A DNA stretch of 64,000 nt, taken from assembly GCA_003313425.1 (NCBI GenBank), contig NHZP01000021.1:62001-126000 (forward strand), read 5' to 3'. Of this stretch, positions 46,446 to 56,494 are shown in pieces. The notes below the pieces were generated by a model that worked only from the letters and a program-made list of their open reading frames with translations, searched no databases and was not told the origin of the DNA. A program made the position numbers and the translations under genes. Source of the stretch: Pseudopyrenochaeta lycopersici. Its lineage: Eukaryota > Ascomycota > Dothideomycetes > Pleosporales > Pseudopyrenochaetaceae. The first letter of the stretch is position 1, and every line of letters starts with the position of its first letter.

Positions 46446-48588
46446 GACGGTGCCTCGGCGGGCTCGATTGACGTGAGTAGAGGAGATAGCGTGATGGGAG
46501 ACCTTAAGGAGCGATGGCACCGGCAGCAATGGTGTTGGCACTGGCGTTCACGTGATCGTTGGGTTATGGGCAATTCGCGAGGCTCTGAATGTTCGAGTGA
46601 GTGAAGTGATGGGCGTATGCGAGACTGGATAGCCTCGATTGGCAAAGATAGATCGAGGCTTTATTCAACAGAGTTCTACCGTAGGTAGGCTTCTTTGGAT
46701 GTCCGTTTATGTGTAGTCGAAGAGATACAAACGGATAATGCGGCAGCAGAGAAGAGTGATGACCTTAAGAGTTCAAGAAGGCCAAAGCGAAGAGAAAGAG
46801 AAAGTCAGATGAGGAAGACGGCGGGTGAAGGAAAATGAGCAGCACGGTAACACGGCAACGCGGCGAGCTGAGCCTTCAAAGACACGCAATAGCAAGAATA
46901 GAAGTGTGCCTTACGGTCCAGCATGTCAAACTCCTTGAATGTTTCCTCACCATCGCCTGTAAAGCACGGTCCTCTCGTTTTCGTACATTACTTCTTTTGC
47001 TCTAGTGTCTCGTTAGATCACGGTTGCGATTGGTTGATAACATCTTAGAATGTATTGAGGCCTCCAATGACCCACAGTGGTGTATTTACAGCACGTGATA
47101 TTACGAGCGGACCAATTAGGTATGTTCAAAATCTCCTTGTCTGTTCGTTTCTTCTGATTAGGAACACCTCTCGGCATGCGCGAAGACCCTAAGTATGAAG
47201 ACACCTACTCGAAGCTAGGCCCTCGGGACGTCATTTGGCAAATCCTACCAGCCACAACAGAGAATGGTTCTACTTGAAGTATTCGAGCAGTTTCTTGGAA
47301 TATATTGGTGTCTATTCAGCTGCTTGGCGACCAGGCAGAGCGCATCCGTTGCAAATCGACGACAATGGTTTTGTGACTTTCCTGCCAGTGGCAGCCTATA
47401 TTCACGTCTCCGCCACCGAATCTATATATATCAATGGCACCTAAAATAACCACTAAGAGAGTTCTTGAAGCAAATGGTCTGCTAGCGAAGGAGAACATGG
47501 GAGTAGATAAGGCAATGCACAAGAACATACCAATGGTTACACGCAGGAGGCTTTTGGAGAGGGTACAGATATCCTGTTAGACTGCTGATCGTACAGGCGA
47601 TTGATATACAATAACTTGGGGACAAGTCCGAGAGATTACTCGATGATATGGCAGAGATCAGACCAAAAGGAGGAAAAGACCGAAATAAACTTAGCGAATG
47701 GGGTGGAACAGGAGAGAGAGCGAAGGTGAGAAGGAATGAGGCGGGCTGAAGAGCAACCTCGGACATACAATGAATGGCAGAATGAAACCAAAGCCTCAGC
47801 ACTTGTGAATACCTTCGCTAAGACCGTGGAAAAGCTTACGCAGTTCAAAGAACTGCCCTAAAGAACCTCAATCTGCTGTCTCTCGGGGAAATGCTGAGGC
47901 CATTAACACTAGTAATCAGGAAAATTCAAGCGAGGGCGGACTCTATGCAGGATTCGGTGACTCTATTGACTGAGCAACATGGAAGTCCAAGTTCCGCTCT
48001 TTCTTACTCAGACCGTTTGACAAGGAAATCCTTCCGATTAAACACCCATCTCAGACAACTTCCACGGAACTCTGGCAATACATTGAACCGAGAGAGACAG
48101 CGATGAAGGGAAAGAGAAGCGAAGTTGTATTGGGTGGCAGGCGCACAAATTGGCCATCGTGTTGTGCTATTCTGGAGTGAGTATTGTCAAACGGTTAAGG
48201 AATGGTCATCGAAGATGTATTTGCGCTGGTCGCGCACGGAGAAGTTGACCTTGATAAGTAGAGAGGCCAGTTCCGCAGGGTGGGGCCATGACGCGTCTAG
48301 ATTGGCTTATGAGCAGCAGCTTTTCAATCAACATAAAACAGAACTGCATTGTCACATTGGAGAAAATTGTACTTCTCTCATGCACCCACGATGATGTCTG
48401 ACGCTGGGAGCCAGTTGCTTTCGCGGTATTTATGAGACTTCCTTTAGACGGCTTGGTACATACAAAACCCCATGTGCGCGTGTCGATTGGACCAAAAGAA
48501 CAGCCGATATTATTCTAGTTCTACGTTTACTACGCTCACGCAACGAGCTCTAATACTGACATTAGATATCAGATGCTCATACCACCAC
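46446..48588. other. 2.1-kb intergenic region
   Basis: No gene supported. It should hold the promoter of the small membrane-protein gene and the 3' region of the GH17 gene. Frames at 47482-47802 (-) and 48125-48394 (+) are of random character. A purine-rich GA stretch is seen at about 46740-46850. Confidence 0.45.
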
Positions 48589-49734
48589 CTACAAAGCCCA
48601 AGCAGCCGCAGCGAAGACTACTGATAGCGCCATTGCCATCGAGTTAAGCTGAGTCACCGATGTAGCGACGCCGGCATTGCCACTTCCGCTTCCACTTGCT
48701 TGAGTGTTGCCGTTGGTATTGCTCGTGTTGCTACTCGACGAGGTGTCGTTGATGGTCACAGGGGTGGGCGCTGGTAGACTCTTCTCCTCGGGACAACTCA
48801 GATCGAAACGCGGCTTCGTCGACAGCTTGTCTGTGATGGCGAACTTGACTTTGTTGTCTGGGTTCGCGTCGCGCAGCGTGTACCAGAACACGTTCTTCTT
48901 GCCAAAGAGCGCGCATCCAACGTCCTTCCAGTATTTGCCTGCATTGTCCAGGGTTGCCTGAGCGGCTCCAAAGGAGGGGCCGGTATAGGCCCAGCCAGTC
49001 TCGGTGATCCAGACCTCCTTGCCTCCCGCAACGGCTTCGGTCGCGTTCAGGGCGCTGCTCAGAAGGCTGCCGGCATTGCTAATCTGGTTGTCGCGCTCCG
49101 ACTCGTAGAAGGGGAAGGCGTTCACGGCGAGAAAATCAATGTTGTCGATGACAGCCTTGTTGGACGAGTTGACCCAAGCGGTCCACGTATCGACGTGGGT
49201 GATCTTGACGTCCTTGAGAGGCGTCGAGGCAAGGCGCTCGCGGGTGGTCTTGATGAACTTGACGATGGTCGCTGCGCTATTACCAACACCAGCTTTGTTC
49301 CGGATACCAGACTCAGAGACGCGATACAAGTCCTCGCTACCAACCGAGATGCCGAGGACGAGGTCTGTCAAGCTGGTGCCGTACTCTTTGACGGCCGCAT
49401 TCAACGCCTTCAGCTCGTTGTCGATGTTGTCCGTCCCTGACGCCCAGATGCCGAGCAGCAGCTTCGTGTTGGTGGCGATGGCGGCCGGGAACGCCGCGAT
49501 GGGCGTATCGGGCGTGTTCCACTGGATGTTGGAGTAGAGGCGGATGGCGCTGAAGTTGCCTGGCGCGCCTTGCAGGTTCTTCGCCGTCTTGAACTCGGTC
49601 TCGAAATCCTCCTGTGTCTTCGCCTTGCCGGTATCGTCAGAGGCTCCAGAGTTGAAGCCGAGGAGGAGAGTGTCTTGCGCAATCGCGCTGCCGATGGTGG
49701 CTGCCGCAACTGCAAGAGCCGTTGCGAATCGCAT
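48589..49734 (-). CDS. GPI-anchored GH17 glucan endo-1,3-beta-glucosidase
   Basis: Single exon, 381 aa. Signal peptide (MRFATALAVAAATIGSAIA), GH17 TIM barrel with LGFNSGASDD, FSAIRLYSNIQWNT, catalytic acid Glu134 in GISVGSEDLYR and nucleophile Glu245 in VWITETGWAY, then a Ser/Thr/Asn/Gly-rich linker (residues ~325-355) and a hydrophobic C-terminal tail (SMAMALSVVFAAAAWAL) that is a GPI-attachment signal. The enzyme is expected at the cell surface, acting on beta-1,3-glucan in wall remodelling, like Bgl2/Scw/EglC proteins. GC content of the coding region is clearly higher than in the flanking spacers. Confidence 0.94.
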   Translation of the reverse strand: MRFATALAVAAATIGSAIAQDTLLLGFNSGASDDTGKAKTQEDFETEFKTAKNLQGAPGNFSAIRLYSNIQWNTPDTPIAAFPAAIATNTKLLLGIWASGTDNIDNELKALNAAVKEYGTSLTDLVLGISVGSEDLYRVSESGIRNKAGVGNSAATIVKFIKTTRERLASTPLKDVKITHVDTWTAWVNSSNKAVIDNIDFLAVNAFPFYESERDNQISNAGSLLSSALNATEAVAGGKEVWITETGWAYTGPSFGAAQATLDNAGKYWKDVGCALFGKKNVFWYTLRDANPDNKVKFAITDKLSTKPRFDLSCPEEKSLPAPTPVTINDTSSSSNTSNTNGNTQASGSGSGNAGVATSVTQLNSMAMALSVVFAAAAWAL

Positions 49735-50581
49735 GTCTGCTGTAAAGATATTAAAAGAGCGACTGTTGAGAAACTCGAATAAAAGTGTGAAGTATGAAGA
49801 TGAACGAAGGACTGTTGAACATCAAGGAGAATGAAAATGACAAAGCCTCAACAGGCAATCGACCCCGTTAATTTTATGCTAATCGGAGCTGATGATCCTC
49901 CACCGAGGCGGTCCTCCACCGGCACCCCGTAAATTGCGGACCGGGGAAGCAGCTCGACCTCATTGGGTGCGTGACGGAGCGGCCTTTTGCTCCGTTGCAC
50001 AAGCACTCAGCTGAATCTTGGCGCTTACCGTCCTTCCCTCGTCGTTCGCTGCCACAGCCACACTCTGCTCGTACCTGAAACCGCACCTAGTTCCTTTTCG
50101 GCCCCTGCATGTTGCAGAGCTGGCAATCATCCATAGGATGCAAATGGACACTGCCATCAGACACGAAGAAAGCGATTATGGTAAGACCAACAGGGGATCG
50201 CTTCCAGGACGGCATCCCTAGATCCCAGAATCACTAGTCACTACCGCCCGCTACTGGCTGCAGGCCTATAAGATGCACTGCTAGGACTATAGGGGGCACA
50301 CTATGACAGTCAAAAAGCTCATTCGTTACATGCATTGGGCCTCAGGTGCCAAGGTGCCATTGAAAGGGGCAATGCAGTCGAGGACATCACCAGCTTCGAG
50401 ACAATGGGAGTTAAAGCCGCTCCCACACGCATCATGATATCGACTCGCATAGATAGTGAGCCTTAAAGTCTTTTTTCTGAGGTGAACTTGGGTATCATGA
50501 TATCTAAAATTACAGCGGCTGCGCGGACTAGCATACAAAAGTACAAGCCGTGCAATGCCATGTGATTGCGAGCATCGAGAG
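49735..50581. promoter_or_regulatory. Upstream region of the GH17 gene and 3' region of GCP4
   Basis: About 0.85 kb between two minus-strand genes. A purine/AT-rich leader precedes the GH17 start. Small frames at 49874-50221 are not convincing. Confidence 0.5.
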
Positions 50582-52870
50582 TTATACTAGGTCTTCATTC
50601 TCCTCTTCTTCATCCTCGCCGCCCCAGTCTAGCTTCATAAGTAAGCGGTCAATACCTCCCACTCTCAACGGCTCGTACGCGCCGTCCTCCCTCGCTCCTT
50701 CGTTTGCAAATGCTGGTGCAGAGGCACCAATTCGTTCAGTATCAATCTCCCTCAATCGCTCGACTAAACCCTTAAGGTCACTGTCTAGCCTTCTTCTTGC
50801 ACGATCCAGCTCGAGGCTTACTTCCGTCTCTTCTTTCTTGAAATTTTGTGCATAGTCCTCTACCCCTTCGTCTTCTTCCAGATCCAGGTTCTGCTGGATC
50901 CTCGTAAGTCGCGAAACATAGGCCACGAGTTCATCTACATGAGCACAGAACGTGCGCAAGGCTTTGGTAAAGACCAGGTCGGTAAGAAGAAGAGAATACG
51001 CAATTGAGGAGAGAAAGCGGCGATGTGCGAGTGCAAGAACTTCAGGGTCGTGTTGTTGGTTTATATCATTTTCCCATGTAGACTTACGAAATCGTGGTAA
51101 TGATGCTATGCTTGGGGATGCGAATCGCGACTCTGTGGGTGAAATATTCTGCGGCCCAGTCACCCATGCAAGGAAATGCTTGTACGACTGCTGTACGACT
51201 GCTCCTTGAAAGTAGGCCTCACTCTCGGCCAGGAAGAAGATGGCAGCTGCGCATGTAGCCCAAACCTTCCGCATGTCTTTCGCTCGCTTAGTCGTTCTTT
51301 GGCGTCGCCTGCTGAGAATCAATTTCCCGTGCGCCGAATTACTATACTGGTACCCTGGTGGGCATGGGTGCTCTCGGCGTATGGAGCTGTGTCGCCACAG
51401 CTGGGCGAGATGTAAATGGGCTCGACGAATTGCAAGTAGGCAAGCATGAACCGAAGAATAGACATCTAAATCCGCCTTGGATATGAAGAGGTCGAGAGGC
51501 GTTTGAATGTCCATAGTCAGCGATGCCGGCACTGTTAACAGCAGTTCATCAAAAGACAAGGTGGGAAGCTGCGGAAGCGCAGGATCTATATCCTTGGCTC
51601 GCCCAGGAGTGCCGGGGCGATTCCCCGACTGGTTGTTAATCGTGAGATGCAAGTGCTGCGATGCAATGTCCAAGATATCGTCTGTGTGATCGTCCTCGCC
51701 CGATAAGGTCGAGAGAATGGAGAGTGAGCGTGCTAGTATCTGGTTGACCTCGACTTCCTTAAGCAAAACATTCTTTACAGACTGATTAGACTTGCTCGTC
51801 AACGGGCCGCGGTGCCGCGATGTGACTTTGTCATCCGCCTCCGCTATCAACGTCACCGCAAATTCACCTCGGCCAATTAGGAAAAATTGGTGTAAGAGTG
51901 TAAGAGTCTCAACAATCTTCTCGCGCGGTAGTAGGTATTGTAGAAGATTGCGGGATAACGAGAGTCGGATGCTTGCAACGACTTCCGAGAGCTTGGCTGT
52001 TGACACCGGTGCAATCACCTGGGATAGTTGTTCCAAATGTTTGGGTAACAACTCAAGCTCGGAAACTGTTGTAGAAGCGTCCAGTCTCTTGGCAGCAGAT
52101 GGCAGAGAGCGGATCTGATTGAGCGACTTCCCTACGAACAAGATAGAAGACGCAGTCTGCCGGGTCACAAACTTGGGCAACAATTTGTTCTGCAACACGA
52201 ACAGCTGCTGCTCATCCAAGTCTCCATCTTCATGCTGGATAAAAAAGTCGGAGGCACCGAAGGGGGGGAGACGACCGTAAAGTAGCCAGGTTGATAGCTG
52301 CCGTAGCCATGATGTCTCAGCAACCTTGCCCAGATCACGGGCGGCTTCTTCGATATCGGGATAACCGGTCTGCGCTTCGATCCGTAATTTGTCAATGACT
52401 TCAGCCCCGGAAACGGCTTTGTGGTCAATTCGGTCGCCCTTGGGAGCATCTGGGGACAGTATGAAACTACTGATCTTCCACAACCAGTCCATTAACCGGA
52501 TCCATTCAGAGAAGTCGCTAACAATGGCAGCCAAGGGCACGATGTTGTAAGCACCGACAGTCGAGGCATCTTGCTTGAGTATGCGACTCTCGACATCAAG
52601 TATTTTGCGCTGAAAATTGTCGAGTTGGTGTGAAGTGATGGAAGTAGCGACTGCCCGGCAGATAGTTGAAGGATGGCACGCCGCTATTGTGGCCACATGA
52701 TCGCGCGTTTTGCGATGCAGACGCGACAATTGCCCAATGGAGGACAACAATTCCGCTTCAGGCGGCGAAAGCAGGTTGCTTGCAGTCGATGTCACGTGCG
52801 AGGACACTGGGTGGGCATCGAAGAGCGCCGAAGGATGTCCGGAGAGCGAGAGGAGGATTTCGTGGAGCAT
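50582..52870 (-). CDS. Gamma-tubulin complex component GCP4 (Spc97/Spc98 family)
   Basis: Single exon of 762 aa. It opens MLHEILLSLSGHPSALF, the signature N-terminus of GCP4. The N-terminal GRIP1-type half includes WIRLMDWLWK, the TGYPDIEEAARDLGKVAETSWLRQLSTWLLYGRLPPFGASDF region (a gamma-tubulin-complex hallmark, here at about residues 178-220) and DEQQLFVLQNKLLPKFV; the C-terminal GRIP2 half includes TPLDLFISKADLDVYSSVHACLLAIRRAHLHLAQLW and a conserved helical end, followed by an acidic tail (GGEDEEEENEDLV). GCP4 joins the gamma-tubulin ring complex that nucleates microtubules at spindle pole bodies and other sites. It is divergent from biotin synthase over 365 bp. Confidence 0.95.
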   Translation of the reverse strand: MLHEILLSLSGHPSALFDAHPVSSHVTSTASNLLSPPEAELLSSIGQLSRLHRKTRDHVATIAACHPSTICRAVATSITSHQLDNFQRKILDVESRILKQDASTVGAYNIVPLAAIVSDFSEWIRLMDWLWKISSFILSPDAPKGDRIDHKAVSGAEVIDKLRIEAQTGYPDIEEAARDLGKVAETSWLRQLSTWLLYGRLPPFGASDFFIQHEDGDLDEQQLFVLQNKLLPKFVTRQTASSILFVGKSLNQIRSLPSAAKRLDASTTVSELELLPKHLEQLSQVIAPVSTAKLSEVVASIRLSLSRNLLQYLLPREKIVETLTLLHQFFLIGRGEFAVTLIAEADDKVTSRHRGPLTSKSNQSVKNVLLKEVEVNQILARSLSILSTLSGEDDHTDDILDIASQHLHLTINNQSGNRPGTPGRAKDIDPALPQLPTLSFDELLLTVPASLTMDIQTPLDLFISKADLDVYSSVHACLLAIRRAHLHLAQLWRHSSIRREHPCPPGYQYSNSAHGKLILSRRRQRTTKRAKDMRKVWATCAAAIFFLAESEAYFQGAVVQQSYKHFLAWVTGPQNISPTESRFASPSIASLPRFRKSTWENDINQQHDPEVLALAHRRFLSSIAYSLLLTDLVFTKALRTFCAHVDELVAYVSRLTRIQQNLDLEEDEGVEDYAQNFKKEETEVSLELDRARRRLDSDLKGLVERLREIDTERIGASAPAFANEGAREDGAYEPLRVGGIDRLLMKLDWGGEDEEEENEDLV

Positions 52871-53235
52871 GGCCGTGGAGATTGAGACGTGTCAGGCCTC
52901 TTCCGGGGTTGCTGCTTTCGTGTCGCGAGCCGCTGAATTAAAACGATCAATAAACTCAATACTTCGAAACGACACATGGATCGCGAACGCGGGTGCACGA
53001 TTTGCACGTTAATCAAGTGGATTGGGAATGGTGGGAGGGATGTCAACAAGCCCCGCACTAGCGGCCAGAGCTCAGTACCCATACGCTACCCACCAATAAC
53101 AAGGGAGCGATTAAGGTTCCGTTATGACCACCCCCATCCCGTTTCACACCGAGGCCAGCCGAGGGGCACTTTGTTGACTCTTGCTGCAAACCTGTTCAGT
53201 ACACCGACTTTTATTCCAACGTGAAGATATTCAGA
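52871..53235. promoter_or_regulatory. Shared divergent promoter of GCP4 and biotin synthase
   Basis: The 365-bp gap separates the two start codons. I see no TATA box. Whether it carries a biotin-response element cannot be judged by eye. Confidence 0.5.
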
Positions 53236-54505
53236 ATGGCGCAAAGAGCGTTGGCAAGGCCAATTGGCTTCAGATACATATCAACACGCATACGGCCTTT
53301 CAGCACCGTTATTGATGTCCCCGTCGACCCTAGAACTCAACAGGTTACCCCTCCGGTTGGTAGAAGATCTGTCTTCGAGGAAGCCGTGCAAGCAGTTGGG
53401 CCGAGAACCAACTGGACCAAAGAAGAGATATCAGAAGTCTACAACACATCACTGATTGAGCTCACTTATGCTTCGGTATGTTGAAACTCTTACTGCTTGC
53501 TATGTTTCATGGACAATCCTTTGATGGCATGTGTTCTAGGCCACAGTGCACCGACGCTTCCACAGCCCGGCTGCCATACAAATGTGTACATTGATGAACA
53601 TCAAAACGGGCGGGTGTAGCGAGGACTGTTCATATTGTGCACAGTCGTCCCGTTACGACACCGGACTTAAAGCTACTAAGATGAGCTCTGTAGAATCTGT
53701 GCTGGAAGCTGCACGTATTGCCAAGGAGAATGGTAGCTCAAGATTCTGCATGGGCGCTGCATGGAGGGACATGCGCGGCCGCAAGACCAATCTAAAGAAC
53801 GTCAAAGCCATGGTCACAGGGGTCAGGGCGTTGGGCATGGAGGCGTGTGTCACATTGGGCATGATCGACGCGGAGCAGGCCAAGGAGCTCAAAGCCGCTG
53901 GGTTGACTGCCTACAATCATAACGTCGACACAAGTCGGGAGCACTATCCGAGCGTCATCACCACACGTACATACGACGAGCGCCTCAAAACGATTCAGAA
54001 TGTTCAGGAAGCCGGGATTCACGTCTGCACTGGTGGTATACTTGGGCTCGGCGAGAAGGCGCAGGACCACGTTGGGCTCATCCACACAGTGTCCACCCTT
54101 CCGGCCCATCCTGAGTCCTTCCCCGTCAACGCGCTCGTACCGATTAAAGGAACACCGCTAGGCGAAAGCCAAGTGATATCCTTCGATGCGATACTGCGCA
54201 CCATCGCTACCGCACGACTGGTCATGCCAAAAACCATAATCCGTCTAGCAGCCGGCCGCCACACGATGCGTGAAGAGAAGCAGATAATGTGTTTCCAAGC
54301 GGGTGCCAATGCAGTATTTACTGGCGAGAAGATGTTGACAACAGCCTGCAATGGCTGGGAAGAGGACAAGGCGATGTTTGAACGGTGGGGATTGCGGCCG
54401 ATGGCCATGGAGGAAACGATAGGAGAAAAAGTAGAAGGCACGCAAGCTGTGACGGATACACTGGAAAAGTCAAAAGCACAAGCGCAGCCGTCTGCGACCA
54501 TATGA
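53236..54505 (+). CDS. BIO2: Biotin synthase (radical SAM)
   Basis: Final step of biotin synthesis: insertion of sulfur into dethiobiotin. Exons 53236-53475 and 53540-54505, intron 53476-53539 (GTATGT..TTCTAG), 401 aa. Radical-SAM cluster motif CSEDCSYC (C106, C110, C113) lies in GGCSEDCSYCAQSS; further BioB features are FCMGAAWRDMRGRK, CVTLGMI, YNHNVDTSREHYP, CTGGILGLGE, RLAAGRHTM (the conserved Arg that ligates the auxiliary 2Fe-2S cluster region), and FTGEKMLTT. The first ~30 residues are Arg/Ser/Ala rich without acidic residues, a mitochondrial-type presequence, matching the mitochondrial site of eukaryotic BioB. It is the outer gene of the biotin cluster, 247 bp from the convergent bioF stop. 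Confidence 0.97.
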
Positions 54506-54751
54506 CAGCTGGCCGAGTGCATCGTGAAAATTAGTCCAGTTAAAAATGAATCGACGAGTACTATCACGTGTACCGACTGACATTGATGGATGTTTTGACC
54601 ATAGTCTGCTTGTCAGCGGGCACTGGCGGACATCACTTTCAGAAAAACTATTTGCTGGCCGTTTGTCTCCCCAAAGCCGCTGAGAGAATGCAGATGTCTT
54701 CTTACATTGCCATTATTGATCATTCACGACTAGTACTATCTATGGCGGTAT

Positions 54752-56105
54752 CTAGAGTCGAGCATGAAAAGCCACTTTATCCTCATCAGCCTCATCTTGG
54801 TTCTGTATCCTCTGCTCACACCATTCCTCTAGCGCTCGAACAAGAGTGTCGACTTCCCCCGCTGTATTTCCCGCATGCAAGCACACTCTCACTCTCTGAG
54901 TCCCCTGCGGCACTGTTGGCGGCACAACGGCCCTCACCATCATGCCTCGATCTTGCAAGTGTTTGGCTAGATCTCTTGGACGCTGTAGTTGAATTGAGAA
55001 TATTGGGGACCTGGGACATACAGTTGGTATCTTCAGCACTTTTCGTGATGCAGTTGAGGTGCTGTGGATCCGAACCAGGGAAGTGAATAGGGTTTGCGTG
55101 AGATGGTGGAGGTGTCTCTGTAACGAGACAGTCCCTCCTGACTGCATCAGTCGATAAGAGGAGTATACCAGCGCTAGAGAGGGGTATGGTAGGAACGTTG
55201 TGTAGATTAGGGGTCGGGCATAATTGATTAGATAGTGCCGGAGTGTGTTGGAACCAAGTATAGCTGCTATCCAATCCGTTAGCTTCGAATCGGTCGCGTT
55301 CTGCACAACATGAGGATTGACATTGCTCAAACTTACCTCCATTTCCCGCTAACGACTTTCCAAATGTGTGTAGCCGAGCGAACATGCGGTTTTCCAAACC
55401 CAGGTCGCAGACCAGGCCTCTGCCCTCTGGCCCCAAGACACCAGTCGAGTGGGCTTCATCCACAATAATATAGCCTCGCCCATCGCCAAGTACTTGGTCT
55501 ACGACGTCTACTAACTCTTTCAGTGGCGCTACGTCGCCATCCATACTGTATATTGCCTCAACTGCTACAAGGATGTTTCGTTCGGCATTCTTCGGAGATT
55601 GTTCATCTTGTAATAGCCCTTCAAGAACCTCTCGAAGACTGGAGACCGAATTATGACGGAAAGGGATCGTCTTTGATGCTCTCGACAGTCTCATCCCATC
55701 ATGCACGCTGGCATGGACAAGCTCGTCGTAGACAATTACATCGCCAGACTGTGGCACACAAGAAAAAAGGCCCGCATTTGCGTCAAATCCAGAATTGAAG
55801 AGTAAGCCCGCTTCTGCACCGTGAAAATTGGCAATAGTACGCTCCAAGTTTTCTGCATACGTAGAGTTGCCGTCCAAAAGGCGTGAACCTCCGCTACCCA
55901 GTGCCGTTCCAGTCCGTTTGAGTTCTGATAGGTATTCGATCTTCAATCGAGAATTGACAGAGAGTGAGAGGAAGTCATTGGAAGAGAAGTCGATTTGGCC
56001 GGTTTTGGGAAGCGTGAGATTTCGGAGAGTGGAATTGGCGCGTCGGCGGTCGAGCAAACTTTGTAATTGGCGTTCTAATGAGCTTTGATTCTGTTTGATT
56101 TCCAT
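54752..56105 (-). CDS. bioF: 8-amino-7-oxononanoate (KAPA) synthase
   Basis: PLP enzyme condensing pimeloyl-CoA with alanine to KAPA, the first step of the conserved biotin ring assembly. Exon 1 55337-56105, exon 2 54752-55266, intron 55267-55336 (GTAAGT, branch GCTAACG, GATAG), 427 aa. Alpha-oxoamine synthase motifs: FSSNDFLSLS, GSGGSRLLDGN, HAEAGLLFNSGFDANAGL-type block, YDELVHASVHDGMRLS, VDEAHSTGVLG (D216, H219) and the PLP lysine K250 in HTFGKSLAGNGA. The C-terminus is ...FHARL, and Ala-Arg-Leu fits the PTS1 peroxisomal signal, as described for some fungal BioF proteins, so the enzyme is probably peroxisomal. Divergent from bioDA over 389 bp, convergent with biotin synthase. Confidence 0.96.
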
Positions 56106-56494
56106 TTCTTTCCTGTTTACCCGGTCAGTGTCTGTGAAGAGGCACTTTGAGCTGTTATTGTACGATGGACAGGGGTCTGACGGACAAAGCTAGCTGGCTC
56201 AACGGCCTGGGACCCTTGATAACTCTATTCAACCGCCAGCGATGGCTGTATGTGGGCAGGCGCGGGGATTGACTCATTCGATTTGTCCCATAATTTCCTT
56301 AGACCTCGGGTAGCCGCAAACTGTGTGGGCCGAGATCGGTTGAGCGCATTATGTATGCAGGAACGAAGCCATCGTTTCCTAAAGCAGCTAGCGCCAAGAA
56401 CCCGCAGTACTCAATCACACGGCTACCTCCGTGAAGGCACATCTTCCACGCAGCTCCGCATCGATTGCACCGCATTCAGCCATTACCGGGAAGA
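56106..56494. promoter_or_regulatory. Shared divergent promoter of bioF and bioDA
   Basis: 389 bp between the two biotin-gene starts, a natural place for joint regulation. No TATA box or motif I can name was found. Confidence 0.55.

Noticed and set aside
54568..55086. 172-aa plus-strand ORF
   Set aside because: It is antisense to exon 2 and the intron of KAPA synthase, whose motifs are clear.
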